In this document: positions 9,394 to 18,047 of the stretch, in pieces
Numbering within the stretch: position 1 is the first letter of the stretch
How the letters are laid out: each line of letters starts with the position of its first letter
Source: Betaproteobacteria bacterium
Lineage (GTDB): Bacteria > Pseudomonadota > Gammaproteobacteria > Burkholderiales > SG8-39
Direction of reading: 5' to 3'
Length of the DNA: 57,032 nt
Assembly (NCBI GenBank): GCA_029883975.1
Contig: JAOUIL010000012.1
Coordinates: 1-57,032 of the forward strand
Program-made: the position numbers and the translations under genes
The notes under the pieces: generated by a model
The model's input: only the letters and a program-made list of their open reading frames with translations
Database searches by the model: none
What the model was told of the DNA's origin: nothing

Positions 9394-11199
9394 ATGATGC
9401 CGGCGGACATCTTCGGAAAGTACGGCGCGCTCCTCGAGCTCGGCGCAAGGCGCCGCTTCTACGCTTTGTGCGGCCTCGCCGTCGTTGCCGGCCTGCTCGA
9501 GGCAGCTGCGGTTGCGTCCGTCATGCCTTTCCTCGCCACAGTGGCGGGCGAGGGGCTCGTCCCGGGGAATGCGCGGTTCGCCGGGCTCCTGGAGCCGTTG
9601 GGAGCATCGAGCCCGTCGTCGCGGCTCGCCTGGCTGGGCGGCGCGGTGCTTTGCCTTCTTGTGCTGGCAAATGCGGCGTCAGCAGCCACAACCTGGTCGA
9701 TGCTGCGCTTTGCCAACCGGCAGGGCCATGCGCTTAGCGTCCGGCTGCTGGCGAGCTACCTGGCCAAGCCCTACGCGTTCTATCTCCATCGGAACACTGC
9801 AGAGCTGCAAAAGAATGTCTTCGGGGAGGTATACCGGGTGACCAGCGGCGCGCTCATTCCAGCCGTGCACATTGTCACCAAGCTCGCCGTGGTCTTCTCC
9901 GTCTCCGCGCTCCTGGTGCTGGTCGACCCCTTGATGGCCCTGGCCGTCGCCGCCGTCCTCGGCGGCGCCTACGCAATCCTGTACAGGTTCGCGCGCACTG
10001 CACTGCAAGACGCGGGGCAAGTGTCCGTCGAGGCCGGGACGGTGCGCGCGCGCCATGCCATGGAGGCACTCGCCGGCGCCAAGGAGATCAAGCTCCTCGG
10101 TCGCGAATCCCAGTTCTTGCAGCGTTTCCGCGAACCCTCATTGCGCTGGGCGGACGCGCAGACTCGGGCGCAGGCAATCAGCCAGCTGCCGCGGTTCGCG
10201 CTCGAGGCCGTGGCCATCGGCCTCATCCTGATGATTGCGATCTACCTGCTCGGCGCGGGGCGCGGCATGGGCGAGACGCTGCCGCTGATCGGCTTGTATG
10301 CGTTCGCGGGCTATCGCCTGATGCCTGCGCTGCAACTGGTGTTCGCGGGATTCGCGGCTATCCGCAACAGCCAGCCAGCCCTGCAAGCCGTGCTCGCCGA
10401 TCTTCAGGCCTCATATGCGCCGGACTACGCAGCGCGCGACGGGGCGCCGCGTATCCCCCTGGAGAGCGCCGTCGAGCTGGTGAATGTCCGGTATCGCTAT
10501 CCGGGAGCGGCCGGCTGGTCGTTACAACCGGTGGACTTGCGAATTGCGCGCAACACGTCCGTTGCCCTGGTGGGCACCACAGGCTGCGGCAAGACGACGG
10601 TCGTCGACCTCCTGATGGGATTGCTGCGTCCGGAGGGAGGTTCGTTGCGCGTCGATGGGGTGGATATCGACGATACCAAGCTGCCCGCGTGGCAGCGCAG
10701 CATCGGCCACGTGCCGCAGCAGATCTTCCTTTGCGACGACAGCATCGCGCGCAATATCGCGTTCGGACTGCCCGACGCCGAGATCGACAGGTCGCGCGTC
10801 GAGCATGCGGCAAAGCTCGCGCGTCTGCACGACTTCGTCACCGGCAGCCTGCCGAAGGGCTACGATACCGTGGTCGGCGAACGCGGCATACGGCTGAGCG
10901 GCGGCCAGCGGCAGCGAATCGGTATCGCGCGCGCGTTGTACGCGGACCCGGATCTCCTGGTGCTTGACGAAGCGACCAGTGCGCTGGACAACGTCACCGA
11001 GAATGCCGTGCTCGAGGCGCTGCAGGCGCTCGCCGGACGAAAGACCATCGTGATGGTGGCGCACCGCCTGTCCACCGTGCGCGCATGCGACCTCATCTGC
11101 GTCATGGAGCAGGGACGCATCGTCGAGCGCGGCCGCTACGAAGAACTCATCGGCGCGAGCCCGCGGTTTCAGGCGCTCGCCGCGGCTGCGGGCGCTTGA
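9394..11199 (+). CDS. ABC transporter, fused permease and ATPase (PglK/Wzk-like flippase)
   Basis: Half-transporter of 601 residues. About six membrane helices occupy residues 20-320, and the ATPase follows with Walker A GTTGCGKT (394-401), signature LSGGQRQR (from 501) and Walker B LLVLDEATS (Asp 525). In layout it resembles PglK of Campylobacter and Wzk of Helicobacter, which flip lipid-linked glycans. Placed between pseC and pseF it may flip a pseudaminic-acid-containing lipid-linked intermediate. It is clearly distinct from the MsbA homologue at 25095-26876. A GAGGGG Shine-Dalgarno site five bases before ATG 9394 fixes the start. Confidence 0.85.
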   Translation: MMPADIFGKYGALLELGARRRFYALCGLAVVAGLLEAAAVASVMPFLATVAGEGLVPGNARFAGLLEPLGASSPSSRLAWLGGAVLCLLVLANAASAATTWSMLRFANRQGHALSVRLLASYLAKPYAFYLHRNTAELQKNVFGEVYRVTSGALIPAVHIVTKLAVVFSVSALLVLVDPLMALAVAAVLGGAYAILYRFARTALQDAGQVSVEAGTVRARHAMEALAGAKEIKLLGRESQFLQRFREPSLRWADAQTRAQAISQLPRFALEAVAIGLILMIAIYLLGAGRGMGETLPLIGLYAFAGYRLMPALQLVFAGFAAIRNSQPALQAVLADLQASYAPDYAARDGAPRIPLESAVELVNVRYRYPGAAGWSLQPVDLRIARNTSVALVGTTGCGKTTVVDLLMGLLRPEGGSLRVDGVDIDDTKLPAWQRSIGHVPQQIFLCDDSIARNIAFGLPDAEIDRSRVEHAAKLARLHDFVTGSLPKGYDTVVGERGIRLSGGQRQRIGIARALYADPDLLVLDEATSALDNVTENAVLEALQALAGRKTIVMVAHRLSTVRACDLICVMEQGRIVERGRYEELIGASPRFQALAAAAGA

Positions 11200-11204
11200 T
11201 CCCC

Positions 11205-11930
11205 GTGCGCGTGGCTTTCATCCCGGCGCGCGGCGGCAGCAAGCGCATTCCGCGCAAGAACATCCGCCCCTTCTGCGGCAAGCCGATGATGGCCTGGCCG
11301 ATCGAAGCGGCGCGCGCCTCGGGGCTGTTCGAGCATATCGTCGTCTCGACCGACGACAAGGAGATCGCTCGTGTCGCGAAGGCGTGCGGAGCCGAGGTGC
11401 CATTCGCGAGGCCGGCCTCGCTCGCCGGCGATCATGCGGGCACCGTCGAGGTGATCAGCCACGCGACACGCTGGGCGCTGGATCAGGGCTGGCCGCTAAG
11501 CGCCGTGTGCTGCATCTACGCGACCTCACCTTTCCTGCACGCGTCGGATCTGGAGCGCGGCCTGCGCACGCTCGAATCCGGCCCCTGGGCGTTCGCGTTT
11601 TCGGCAAGCGAGTACACATCGCCGGTTTACCGCTCCTTCCGGCGATCGGCCGACGGTGGCGTCGAGATGCTGTTCCCGGAGCACGCGCGCACGAGGTCGC
11701 AGGACCTTCCCGCCGTGCTGCATGACGCGGCGCAGTTCTATTGGGGGCGCCCCGAGTCCTGGCTGGAGGGAAAGCCGATCTTCGGGCGCCATTCGGCCCC
11801 TGTGATCGTCCCATCCTGGCGCGTGCAGGACATCGACCGGGAGGAAGATTGGCAGCGCGCCGAGGTTGTCGCGCCCGCGATCCTTCGCCTCGGACCCTCG
11901 GGTCAGGGGCCTGGGAAGCAATCCTCATGA
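11205..11930 (+). CDS. pseF: Pseudaminic acid cytidylyltransferase
   Basis: Activates pseudaminic acid with CTP to CMP-Pse, the sugar donor. The protein has 241 residues from GTG 11205 and begins VRVAFIPARGGSKRIPRKN, the CMP-nonulosonate synthetase signature that binds CTP. TTG at 11196, overlapping the preceding stop, is an alternative start. Other expected pieces are VVSTDDKEIARVA, CCIYATSPFLHASDL and the C-terminal DIDREEDW. The gene ends in an ATGA overlap with the next gene. Length and motifs fit PseF better than the larger NeuA enzymes. Confidence 0.94.
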   Translation: MRVAFIPARGGSKRIPRKNIRPFCGKPMMAWPIEAARASGLFEHIVVSTDDKEIARVAKACGAEVPFARPASLAGDHAGTVEVISHATRWALDQGWPLSAVCCIYATSPFLHASDLERGLRTLESGPWAFAFSASEYTSPVYRSFRRSADGGVEMLFPEHARTRSQDLPAVLHDAAQFYWGRPESWLEGKPIFGRHSAPVIVPSWRVQDIDREEDWQRAEVVAPAILRLGPSGQGPGKQSS

Positions 11931-13450
11931 GCAGCATGCGGATTCTCGTGAGAACGGATGCTTCCGTGGCCACCGGTACCGGCCACCTCCGCCGTTGCCT
12001 TACGCTTGCCGCGGCGCTGCGCGACGGGGGGGCAACGGTCAGTTTCGCTTGCGCCGCTCCCGCCCCCGAAGTCAGGCAGATGGTGCTTGACCGCAGCTTC
12101 CCCTTGGCGACTGTTGCGCAGCTACCGATCGACAATGACGGCGTAACGGCTGAACTCGCGCCGGGTGCGCAGGAGGTCGATGCGTCGGCAACGCTTGCGA
12201 TCGCGGAGCCGCAAGGATTCGATTGGGTTGTCGTCGATCACTACGGGCTTGCGGCACCGTGGGAGCGGCGCATGCGTGCCGGTGGCCGGCGCATCATGGC
12301 GATCGACGATCTCGCCGACAGGCCGCACGACTGCGATCTCCTGCTTGACCAGAACCTGCGCGCGGAAGGCGAGACGGCGTACGCATCACTGGTTCCTCCA
12401 GGTTGCGATCGCCTGCTCGGCCCGCATTATGCGCTGATCGATCCCGCGTTCGCGAGTGCCCGCGCCGCACTTCGACCCTCGCTTCGCGACGGCATCCTGA
12501 TCAGCTTCGGCGGGAGCGACCCCCGGTCGCTGACCGTCCGAGTCCTGCGCGCACTGCTGGCAACAGCGCCGGTGGACTTGCGCATCGACGTGGTCGCCGG
12601 TGCGCTGCAGCGCTCAGCCGCGGAGCTCGCGGAGATCGCCGGTGGCGCGTCGAACGTTCGTTTCCATCACGCGACGCGCGAGATGCCTCGCCTGATGGCC
12701 GGCGCGAGTCTGTTCCTCGGCGCGGGCGGCACGACGAGCTGGGAGCGTTGTTGCATGGCACTTCCCGGCGTGGTGGTGTCTGTCGCGCCAAATCAGGAAC
12801 CGTTGTGCCGGGCTTTGGCCGAGGCGGGAGGCCACGTCTATTTGGGCTCTGCGACCGATGTCGAGCCGGACGCCATGGCGAAGGCCGCCTTGCAGTTGCT
12901 AGGCTCGCCTGATCGCCTCGCGCAGCTCGCAGAGCGCTCCGCGGCCCTCGTGGATGGCCACGGCGCCAGGCGCGTCGCTGCGCGCATCCTGTCTGGAGAA
13001 GTCCGCCTGCGCGCGGCGACTCCCGAGGACGCAGACCGGATTCTCGAATGGCGGAACCATCCGGAAGTGCGGCGCCATGCAGGCAATTCGCAGGCCATCG
13101 AACAGGCCACGCACGCACGCTGGTTCGCCAGTGTCCTCGCCGACCCCGATCGGCATCTGCTTGTCGCGGAGGACTCGCAGGGGGCATGCGGGGTCCTGCG
13201 CTTCGATGTGTCCAGCCGCACGGCGAAGATTTCGATCTACGCCGTCCCGGAGCGCATCGGGCGCGGAATCGGCGCGGCTCTTCTCTCCGCGGGAGAGCGC
13301 TGGCTTGCCGCACGGCGTCCAGAGGTCACCACGCTATGCGCCGAGGTACACGCGGCAAATGTTGCTTCCATCCGGATCTTCGCCGCGGCGGGGTATCGGG
13401 CGCGGGAATCCACCTATGTGAAGATCATCCCCGGTCGGGAGGCCGCGTGA
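11927..13450 (+). CDS. pseG: PseG-PseH fusion: UDP-sugar hydrolase with N-acetyltransferase domain
   Basis: Two pathway steps are joined in one 507-residue protein. Residues 1 to about 345 are PseG, a GT-B-like hydrolase that removes UDP from UDP-2,4-diacetamido-2,4,6-trideoxy-beta-L-altropyranose; the catalytic His is in TGTGHLRRC (H20) and the UDP-binding loop is GAGGTTSWE (near 266). Residues from about 358 are a GNAT acetyltransferase, VRLRAATPEDADRILEWRN, with acetyl-CoA motif RIGRGIGAALL (near 443), matching PseH, which acetylates N4 in the step before. No separate pseH lies in the window, so the fusion completes the pathway. The start ATG overlaps pseF by four bases. A run of seven G occurs at 12026-12032. 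Confidence 0.93.
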   Translation: MSSMRILVRTDASVATGTGHLRRCLTLAAALRDGGATVSFACAAPAPEVRQMVLDRSFPLATVAQLPIDNDGVTAELAPGAQEVDASATLAIAEPQGFDWVVVDHYGLAAPWERRMRAGGRRIMAIDDLADRPHDCDLLLDQNLRAEGETAYASLVPPGCDRLLGPHYALIDPAFASARAALRPSLRDGILISFGGSDPRSLTVRVLRALLATAPVDLRIDVVAGALQRSAAELAEIAGGASNVRFHHATREMPRLMAGASLFLGAGGTTSWERCCMALPGVVVSVAPNQEPLCRALAEAGGHVYLGSATDVEPDAMAKAALQLLGSPDRLAQLAERSAALVDGHGARRVAARILSGEVRLRAATPEDADRILEWRNHPEVRRHAGNSQAIEQATHARWFASVLADPDRHLLVAEDSQGACGVLRFDVSSRTAKISIYAVPERIGRGIGAALLSAGERWLAARRPEVTTLCAEVHAANVASIRIFAAAGYRARESTYVKIIPGREAA

Positions 13451-14493
13451 TCCGGATCGCATCCCGTGCCGTCGGCGCCGGCGCGCCGCCGCTGGTCATC
13501 GCGGAAATGTCGGGCAATCACAACCAGAGCCTCGAGCACGCCCTGCGGATCGTCGACGCGGTGGCCGGCGCGGGCGCGCATGCGCTCAAGCTGCAGACCT
13601 ACACGGCGGCGACGATGACGCTCGATCTCGACCAAGGCGAGTTCTTCATCTCCGACCCCGCGAGCCTGTGGAAGGGCGCGTCCCTGTACAGCCTCTACGA
13701 AAAGGCGCACACGCCGTGGGAATGGCACGAGCCGATCTTCCGCCGCTGCAGGGAGCTCGGCCTGATCGCCTTCAGCACACCGTTCGACGCCTCGGCAGTG
13801 GATTTCCTGCAATCGTTCGAGGTGCCCTGCTACAAGATCGCTTCGTTCGAGAACACGGATCTGCCGCTGATCCGCAAAGTCGCGGCCACCGGCAAGCCGG
13901 TCATCATCTCCACCGGCATGGCGACGCTGGCCGAGATCGGGGAGGCGGTGGCCACGGCCAGGGAGGCCGGCTGCCGTGAACTGATCCTGCTCAAGTGTAC
14001 GAGCAGCTACCCCGCGAACCCGGCCTCCTCCAACCTTGCGACCATCCCGCACCTGCGGGCGCGATTCGACTGTGAGGTCGGGCTTTCCGACCACACGCCC
14101 GGGCTCGGCGCCGCCGTGGCGAGCGTCGCGCTGGGCGCGACGGTCATCGAAAAGCACGTGACGCTGCGGCGCGCCGACGGCGGCGTCGATGCGGCGTTTT
14201 CCATCGAGCCGGCGGAGCTCCGCCAGCTGGTCGCCGAGACGCACGCGGCATGGCAGGCCACTGGTGCCGAGCACTATGGCCCGACCGAAGAGGAGCGCGG
14301 CTCGCTCGTGTTCAGGCGCAGTCTCTATGTGTGCGAGGACCTGGCCGCGGGAGACGTGCTGACGGCACACAACCTGCGCGCGATCCGGCCCGGCCTCGGA
14401 CTGCCGCCGAAGCACCTCGAGCAGCTGCTCGGCAAGCGCGTGGCTCGCGCCGTGAAGCGCGGCACGCCCATGAGCTGGGATCTGGTCGCATGA
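13447..14493 (+). CDS. pseI: Pseudaminic acid synthase
   Basis: Condenses the PseG product with phosphoenolpyruvate to give pseudaminic acid. The protein has 348 residues from GTG 13447, which overlaps the previous stop (GTGA). The NeuB-type TIM barrel shows VIAEMSGNHNQSLEHALRI, LKLQTYTAATMTLD, ISTGMATLAEI and SDHTPGLGAAVASVALGA. The C-terminal antifreeze-like SAF domain has RRSLYVCEDLAAGDVLT and ends AVKRGTPMSWDLVA. It sits directly after pseG-pseH, and the unassigned gene follows with an ATGA overlap. PseI rather than NeuB or LegI is favoured by the presence of PseB, C, F and G. Confidence 0.95.
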   Translation: MIRIASRAVGAGAPPLVIAEMSGNHNQSLEHALRIVDAVAGAGAHALKLQTYTAATMTLDLDQGEFFISDPASLWKGASLYSLYEKAHTPWEWHEPIFRRCRELGLIAFSTPFDASAVDFLQSFEVPCYKIASFENTDLPLIRKVAATGKPVIISTGMATLAEIGEAVATAREAGCRELILLKCTSSYPANPASSNLATIPHLRARFDCEVGLSDHTPGLGAAVASVALGATVIEKHVTLRRADGGVDAAFSIEPAELRQLVAETHAAWQATGAEHYGPTEEERGSLVFRRSLYVCEDLAAGDVLTAHNLRAIRPGLGLPPKHLEQLLGKRVARAVKRGTPMSWDLVA

Positions 14494-15491
14494 CCGACAT
14501 CGGCTGGCTGACCCGGCAATTGCCCGCGTATGCACAGATGCCACGCAGGACGGAAGCCGATTACTACGGCGCCAGCGATTTGATTGCCGCCGCTCTCGGT
14601 TATGATGCGGCACCGCCCAGCGTGGCCTCATGGAAGCATGGCGTGTCCTATCTGGGGCAGCTGCACCACCCCGCGCTGATGCTGACCGAGGGCAACCGGA
14701 CGACGCGTCATCTCGTTGCCAACGCCGAGCAGGCACAGCAGCTTCGTCAACGTGGATTCCTGCGCGTGCATGCTGTAGGCGCCCCCTTTGCGTATGTCGG
14801 GGCCACGCCGGTGGCGCGGGTGCCGGGGAGCCTTCTCGTCATGCCCGCGCACGGCGTGTTCAACTCGGCGCACGCCTTCGAAGAGGATGCTTACGTCGAG
14901 CAGCTGCAATCGATCCGCGGCCGGTTCGAGGTCGTGGTCGCCTGCATCAGCGCCGCCTGCGCGCGCAAAGGCCAGTGGGCGCCGGCATTCCAGAGGCGCG
15001 GCATTCCGTGGATCGTCGGCGCGGACTCCACTGATCGCAATGCACTTCGCAGGATGGCGCGCCTGTTCGACGCATTCGAGTACGTCACGACCAACACCTT
15101 GGGATCGCATGTCGCCTATGCAGCGCACCGCGGGTGCAAGGTGTCCCTCTGGGGTCCGATTGCCACCTACCGGCTGGAGGATTTCAAGGACGTGCCGTGG
15201 TACCGGAAGAACTGGGACAAGGCAGCCGAGATCATCGATGCGCTGTCCGAGCAGAGCCTGCGGCGCGCGCACCCGCATCTTTTCGCTCACCCTGCCGAGG
15301 CGCGGCCGCTACAAGCCTGGTCCGCGCCCTATCTCGGCGTCGCGCACCTGAGACGCGCCGGGGAGATCGCCCGCCTGCTCGGCTGGACGGCGCTGGGTCA
15401 GGCCGAAGCACTCGCGCACCGGGCTGCGCGGCGCTTCGGCGAATTGGGCCGTGCCGCCCTGCGCAGAATCCACCGTCCTTCGACCGCTTGA
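14490..15491 (+). CDS. Unassigned protein in the pse operon; candidate pseudaminyltransferase
   Basis: I cannot assign this 333-residue protein to a named family. It has no signal peptide and no obvious membrane segment. Noticeable segments are HGVSYLGQLHHP, VGAPFAYVGATPVARVPGSL, LLVMPAHGVFNSAHAF, CISAACARKGQW and IPWIVGADSTDRNALRRM. From about residue 200 comes TTNTLGSHVAYAAHRGCKVS, then LWGPIATYRLEDF. A Thr/Ser-Asn-Thr-x-Gly-Ser-His loop in the C-terminal half is reminiscent of the nucleotide-binding side of GT-B enzymes such as sialyl- and polysialyltransferases, but this is only a resemblance. It is translationally coupled to pseI and TylF. A CMP-Pse transferase is needed and none is otherwise evident, so this is the best candidate. 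Confidence 0.5.
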   Translation: MTDIGWLTRQLPAYAQMPRRTEADYYGASDLIAAALGYDAAPPSVASWKHGVSYLGQLHHPALMLTEGNRTTRHLVANAEQAQQLRQRGFLRVHAVGAPFAYVGATPVARVPGSLLVMPAHGVFNSAHAFEEDAYVEQLQSIRGRFEVVVACISAACARKGQWAPAFQRRGIPWIVGADSTDRNALRRMARLFDAFEYVTTNTLGSHVAYAAHRGCKVSLWGPIATYRLEDFKDVPWYRKNWDKAAEIIDALSEQSLRRAHPHLFAHPAEARPLQAWSAPYLGVAHLRRAGEIARLLGWTALGQAEALAHRAARRFGELGRAALRRIHRPSTA

Positions 15492-16261
15492 AATCCCTGC
15501 TCAAATCCGTCCTTGCCAGGCTCGGCTATCGCATCTCCCGCATCCCGAGCGGCTCCACCGTGCAACAGCAAATGCCGGTGGAATTCTCGCCCGCCGACGC
15601 GGCGATCGTGGAGCGCGTCCTCGAAAGGCAGCTGACGATGGTGTCGCGGGAGCGGCTCTATGCAACGTTAATGGCCTGCCGGCATGTCCTTACCCAGGAA
15701 ATCCCGGGAGATTTCGTCGAATGCGGCGTCTGGCGCGGAGGCAACTCGCTCATCGCCGCGGACGTCTTTGCTCGGGAGGGCGCGCAGCGCGGGATTCATC
15801 TCTTCGATACGTTCGCCGGCATGACCGAGCCGACTGCCGACGATGTCAAGGCGCGCGATGGCGGGGACGCCATGCCGGAGTACCTCGCAGCCCAGCGCGG
15901 CGACCACAACGAATGGTGCTACGCGTCGCTCGAGGACGTGCAGCGGAACTTTGCCGAGGCGAAGCTGCTCGGCCCGCGAGTACGCTTCGTGCGGGGCGAC
16001 GTCGTCGAGTCCCTGAAGAACCCGGCCAACGTGCCCGGCGCCATCTCGGTGCTGCGGCTCGATACCGACTGGTACGAATCCACGCGCGCCGAACTGGAAG
16101 TCCTGTATCCGCGCCTCTCGCCCGGTGGCGTGCTGATCCTCGACGACTACGGCCACTGGGGAGGAGCGAAGAAGGCGGTGGACGAGTACTTCCGCAACCG
16201 CCCGCGGCCGCTGCTGCAGTACACGGATTACACCGGGCGCATGGGCGTTAAGCTGCGCTAG
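15488..16261 (+). CDS. TylF/MycF-family O-methyltransferase
   Basis: SAM-dependent sugar O-methyltransferase of 257 residues from TTG 15488, which overlaps the preceding stop (TTGA). The N-terminus LKSLLKSVLARLGYRIS is basic and hydrophobic. SAM binding is at DFVECGVWRGGNSLIAA (75-91); the metal and catalytic Asp residues are in LDTDWYEST (from 191) and LDDYGHWGGAKKAVDEYF (218-235). The family includes the macrocin O-methyltransferase TylF and many O-antigen methylases. A second member lies at 37889-38665. It may methylate pseudaminic acid or a neighbouring sugar; the acceptor is unknown. Confidence 0.9.
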   Translation: MKSLLKSVLARLGYRISRIPSGSTVQQQMPVEFSPADAAIVERVLERQLTMVSRERLYATLMACRHVLTQEIPGDFVECGVWRGGNSLIAADVFAREGAQRGIHLFDTFAGMTEPTADDVKARDGGDAMPEYLAAQRGDHNEWCYASLEDVQRNFAEAKLLGPRVRFVRGDVVESLKNPANVPGAISVLRLDTDWYESTRAELEVLYPRLSPGGVLILDDYGHWGGAKKAVDEYFRNRPRPLLQYTDYTGRMGVKLR

Positions 16262-16938
16262 TGTCGCCGCGCCTCGATCCGCCAGCCTTCCACAGCCGCT
16301 GGCACCACCTGCGCGCGCTGCGCCGCGCGCTTGAGCGCGAAGCCGCAGCACTCGAGGGCAAAGGCACCCTTATTGATCTCGGTTGCGGCGAGATGCCCTA
16401 CCGGCCCCTCTTCGAACCGCGGGTGAAGCGCTACATCGGTGCCGACCTGCCGCGCAACCCGAAGGCGGACGTCTCCCTGGACGAGTCCGGCGGCGCTGCC
16501 GTGGCCGACGCGTGCGCGGACATCGTGCTGAGCTCGCAAGTCCTCGAGCACGTGCCCTCGCCCCCTACCTACCTCGCGGAAGCGCACCGCGTGCTCAAGG
16601 CGACGGGCACGCTGCTCCTCTCCACGCACGGCTACTGGATGTACCACCCCGATCCGACGGACTACTGGCGCTGGACGCGCGAGGGTCTCGTACGGCAGAT
16701 CGAGGCCGCGGGATTCGAGGTGCAGTCGGTCTGCGGTGTCATGAACCTCGCCGCGTCCGGGCTGCAGCTCTTCCAGGACGGCGTGGCGGCGGCTCTGCCT
16801 GCCGCGCTGCGGCCGGCATTTCATTTCGCAATGAACCGTGCGATGTGGCTGGTCGATCGATTGGGCAGCGATGCCTCGCGGGATCGCGACGCGGGCGTGT
16901 TCATCGTCCGCGCAAGCAAGCGCGCGCAAGCGGCATGA
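16261..16938 (+). CDS. Class I SAM-dependent methyltransferase
   Basis: Methyltransferase of 225 residues with the SAM motif IDLGCGEMPYRPLF (38-51), IGADLPRN, then IVLSSQVLEHVPSPPTYLAE and LLLSTHGYWMYHPDPTDYW, typical of the type 11 fold. It starts with GTG at 16261, sharing one base with the stop of the TylF gene (TAGTG). Proteins of this type are common in glycan operons and may methylate a sugar hydroxyl, but the acceptor cannot be read. The following glycosyltransferase is coupled by an ATGA overlap. Confidence 0.8.
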   Translation: MSPRLDPPAFHSRWHHLRALRRALEREAAALEGKGTLIDLGCGEMPYRPLFEPRVKRYIGADLPRNPKADVSLDESGGAAVADACADIVLSSQVLEHVPSPPTYLAEAHRVLKATGTLLLSTHGYWMYHPDPTDYWRWTREGLVRQIEAAGFEVQSVCGVMNLAASGLQLFQDGVAAALPAALRPAFHFAMNRAMWLVDRLGSDASRDRDAGVFIVRASKRAQAA

Positions 16939-18047
16939 GCGGCCCGCGCGTCGCGGTGATCTCGCCGAACCGGGGCGCGCCTTCGGAAACGTTCATTCGC
17001 GCCCACATCGAGCGGCTGCCCTTGCCGACGACCGCAATATACGGCGGTGGCTGGCGGCGCTTTACCGGGAGCGGTCCGATCTGGCCGCTGCTGCGCTACC
17101 CGGGCCGCGCGCTCGGGCTCATCGCGCCCGCGGCCGCGGGGCGACTCTACGCCCGTGCGCTCGCCGCCAAGCTCAAGGCCCTGGGCGCGGACGTCGCGCT
17201 CGCGGAGTACGGCACGACGGGGGCGGAGGTGCTCGATGCTTGCGTGGAAGCGCACTTGCCCCTAGTTGTGTACTTCTACGGCTTCGACGCGTGGCGCGAG
17301 CCGATCGCTCGCAGGTATCGTCCGGCATACGAGCGCATGTTCCGCGAGGCGCAGGCGATCGTCGCGGTGTCGCGCTCGATTCGCGATCTTCTCGAGGCCT
17401 GGGGAGCCCCCAGGGAGAAGCTGCACCACGTGGTTTGCGGTGCGGATCAGGCCGCCTTTCAAGGCGCCACGCCGGCCGAGGCGCCACCGCATTTCCTCGC
17501 CGTCGGCCGGTTCGTCGACAAGAAGGCACCACAACTCACGGTGTCCGCATTCCGTGACGCTCATGCGGTGGAGCCCGCCGCCACGTTGACGATGGTGGGC
17601 GACGGCCCCTTGCTTGAGCACACGCGCAGGCACGCCGCATCGCTCGGGCTGCAGGACGCCATTTCGTTTCCAGGCGTGCTCGCGCCGAAGGAGGTCATCG
17701 GCCTGATGCGCAATGCCCGCGCGTTCGTGCAGCACTCGGTTGCCGCGGCGGACGGCGACCGGGAGGGCACGCCCGTGGCGCTCCTCGAAGCGCAGATGGC
17801 GGGATTGCCGGTGGTGTCGACCCGGCATTCCGGCATCCCGGAGATCGTGGCGGACGGCGAGACCGGGATCCTCGTCGACGAGCGCGACGCCGCGGCAATG
17901 GGCCGGGCCATGGCTCGTCTCGCGCAGGACCCGGGGCTCGCAGACGCCATGGGCAAGGCTGCGCGCCAACGCGCCCTGGCGCACTTCTCCCAGAGGCGCA
18001 CGCTCGCCCAGCTGGCCGAGATCCTCACCCGGGCCGCGCAGTCGTGA
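16935..18047 (+). CDS. GT4-family glycosyltransferase
   Basis: GT-B glycosyltransferase of 370 residues, beginning MSGPRVAVISPNRGAPSETF; the SETF motif is common in GT4 enzymes of exopolysaccharide clusters. The donor domain shows FLAVGRFVDKKAPQLTVSAF, LTMVGDGPLLEHTR and DREGTPVALLEAQMAGLPVV (from about 275) with its EX7E glutamates. The HSGIPEIVADGETGILV segment follows. It is the first recognisable glycosyltransferase of the pse operon, coupled to both neighbours by 4-base overlaps (ATGA before, GTGA after). It probably builds the glycan that carries pseudaminic acid. Confidence 0.88.
   Translation: MSGPRVAVISPNRGAPSETFIRAHIERLPLPTTAIYGGGWRRFTGSGPIWPLLRYPGRALGLIAPAAAGRLYARALAAKLKALGADVALAEYGTTGAEVLDACVEAHLPLVVYFYGFDAWREPIARRYRPAYERMFREAQAIVAVSRSIRDLLEAWGAPREKLHHVVCGADQAAFQGATPAEAPPHFLAVGRFVDKKAPQLTVSAFRDAHAVEPAATLTMVGDGPLLEHTRRHAASLGLQDAISFPGVLAPKEVIGLMRNARAFVQHSVAAADGDREGTPVALLEAQMAGLPVVSTRHSGIPEIVADGETGILVDERDAAAMGRAMARLAQDPGLADAMGKAARQRALAHFSQRRTLAQLAEILTRAAQS

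Noticed and set aside
9394-11199. Reading this ABC transporter as a second MsbA
   Set aside because: Its sequence differs throughout from the MsbA at 25095-26876 and its place inside the pse operon fits a PglK-like flippase better.
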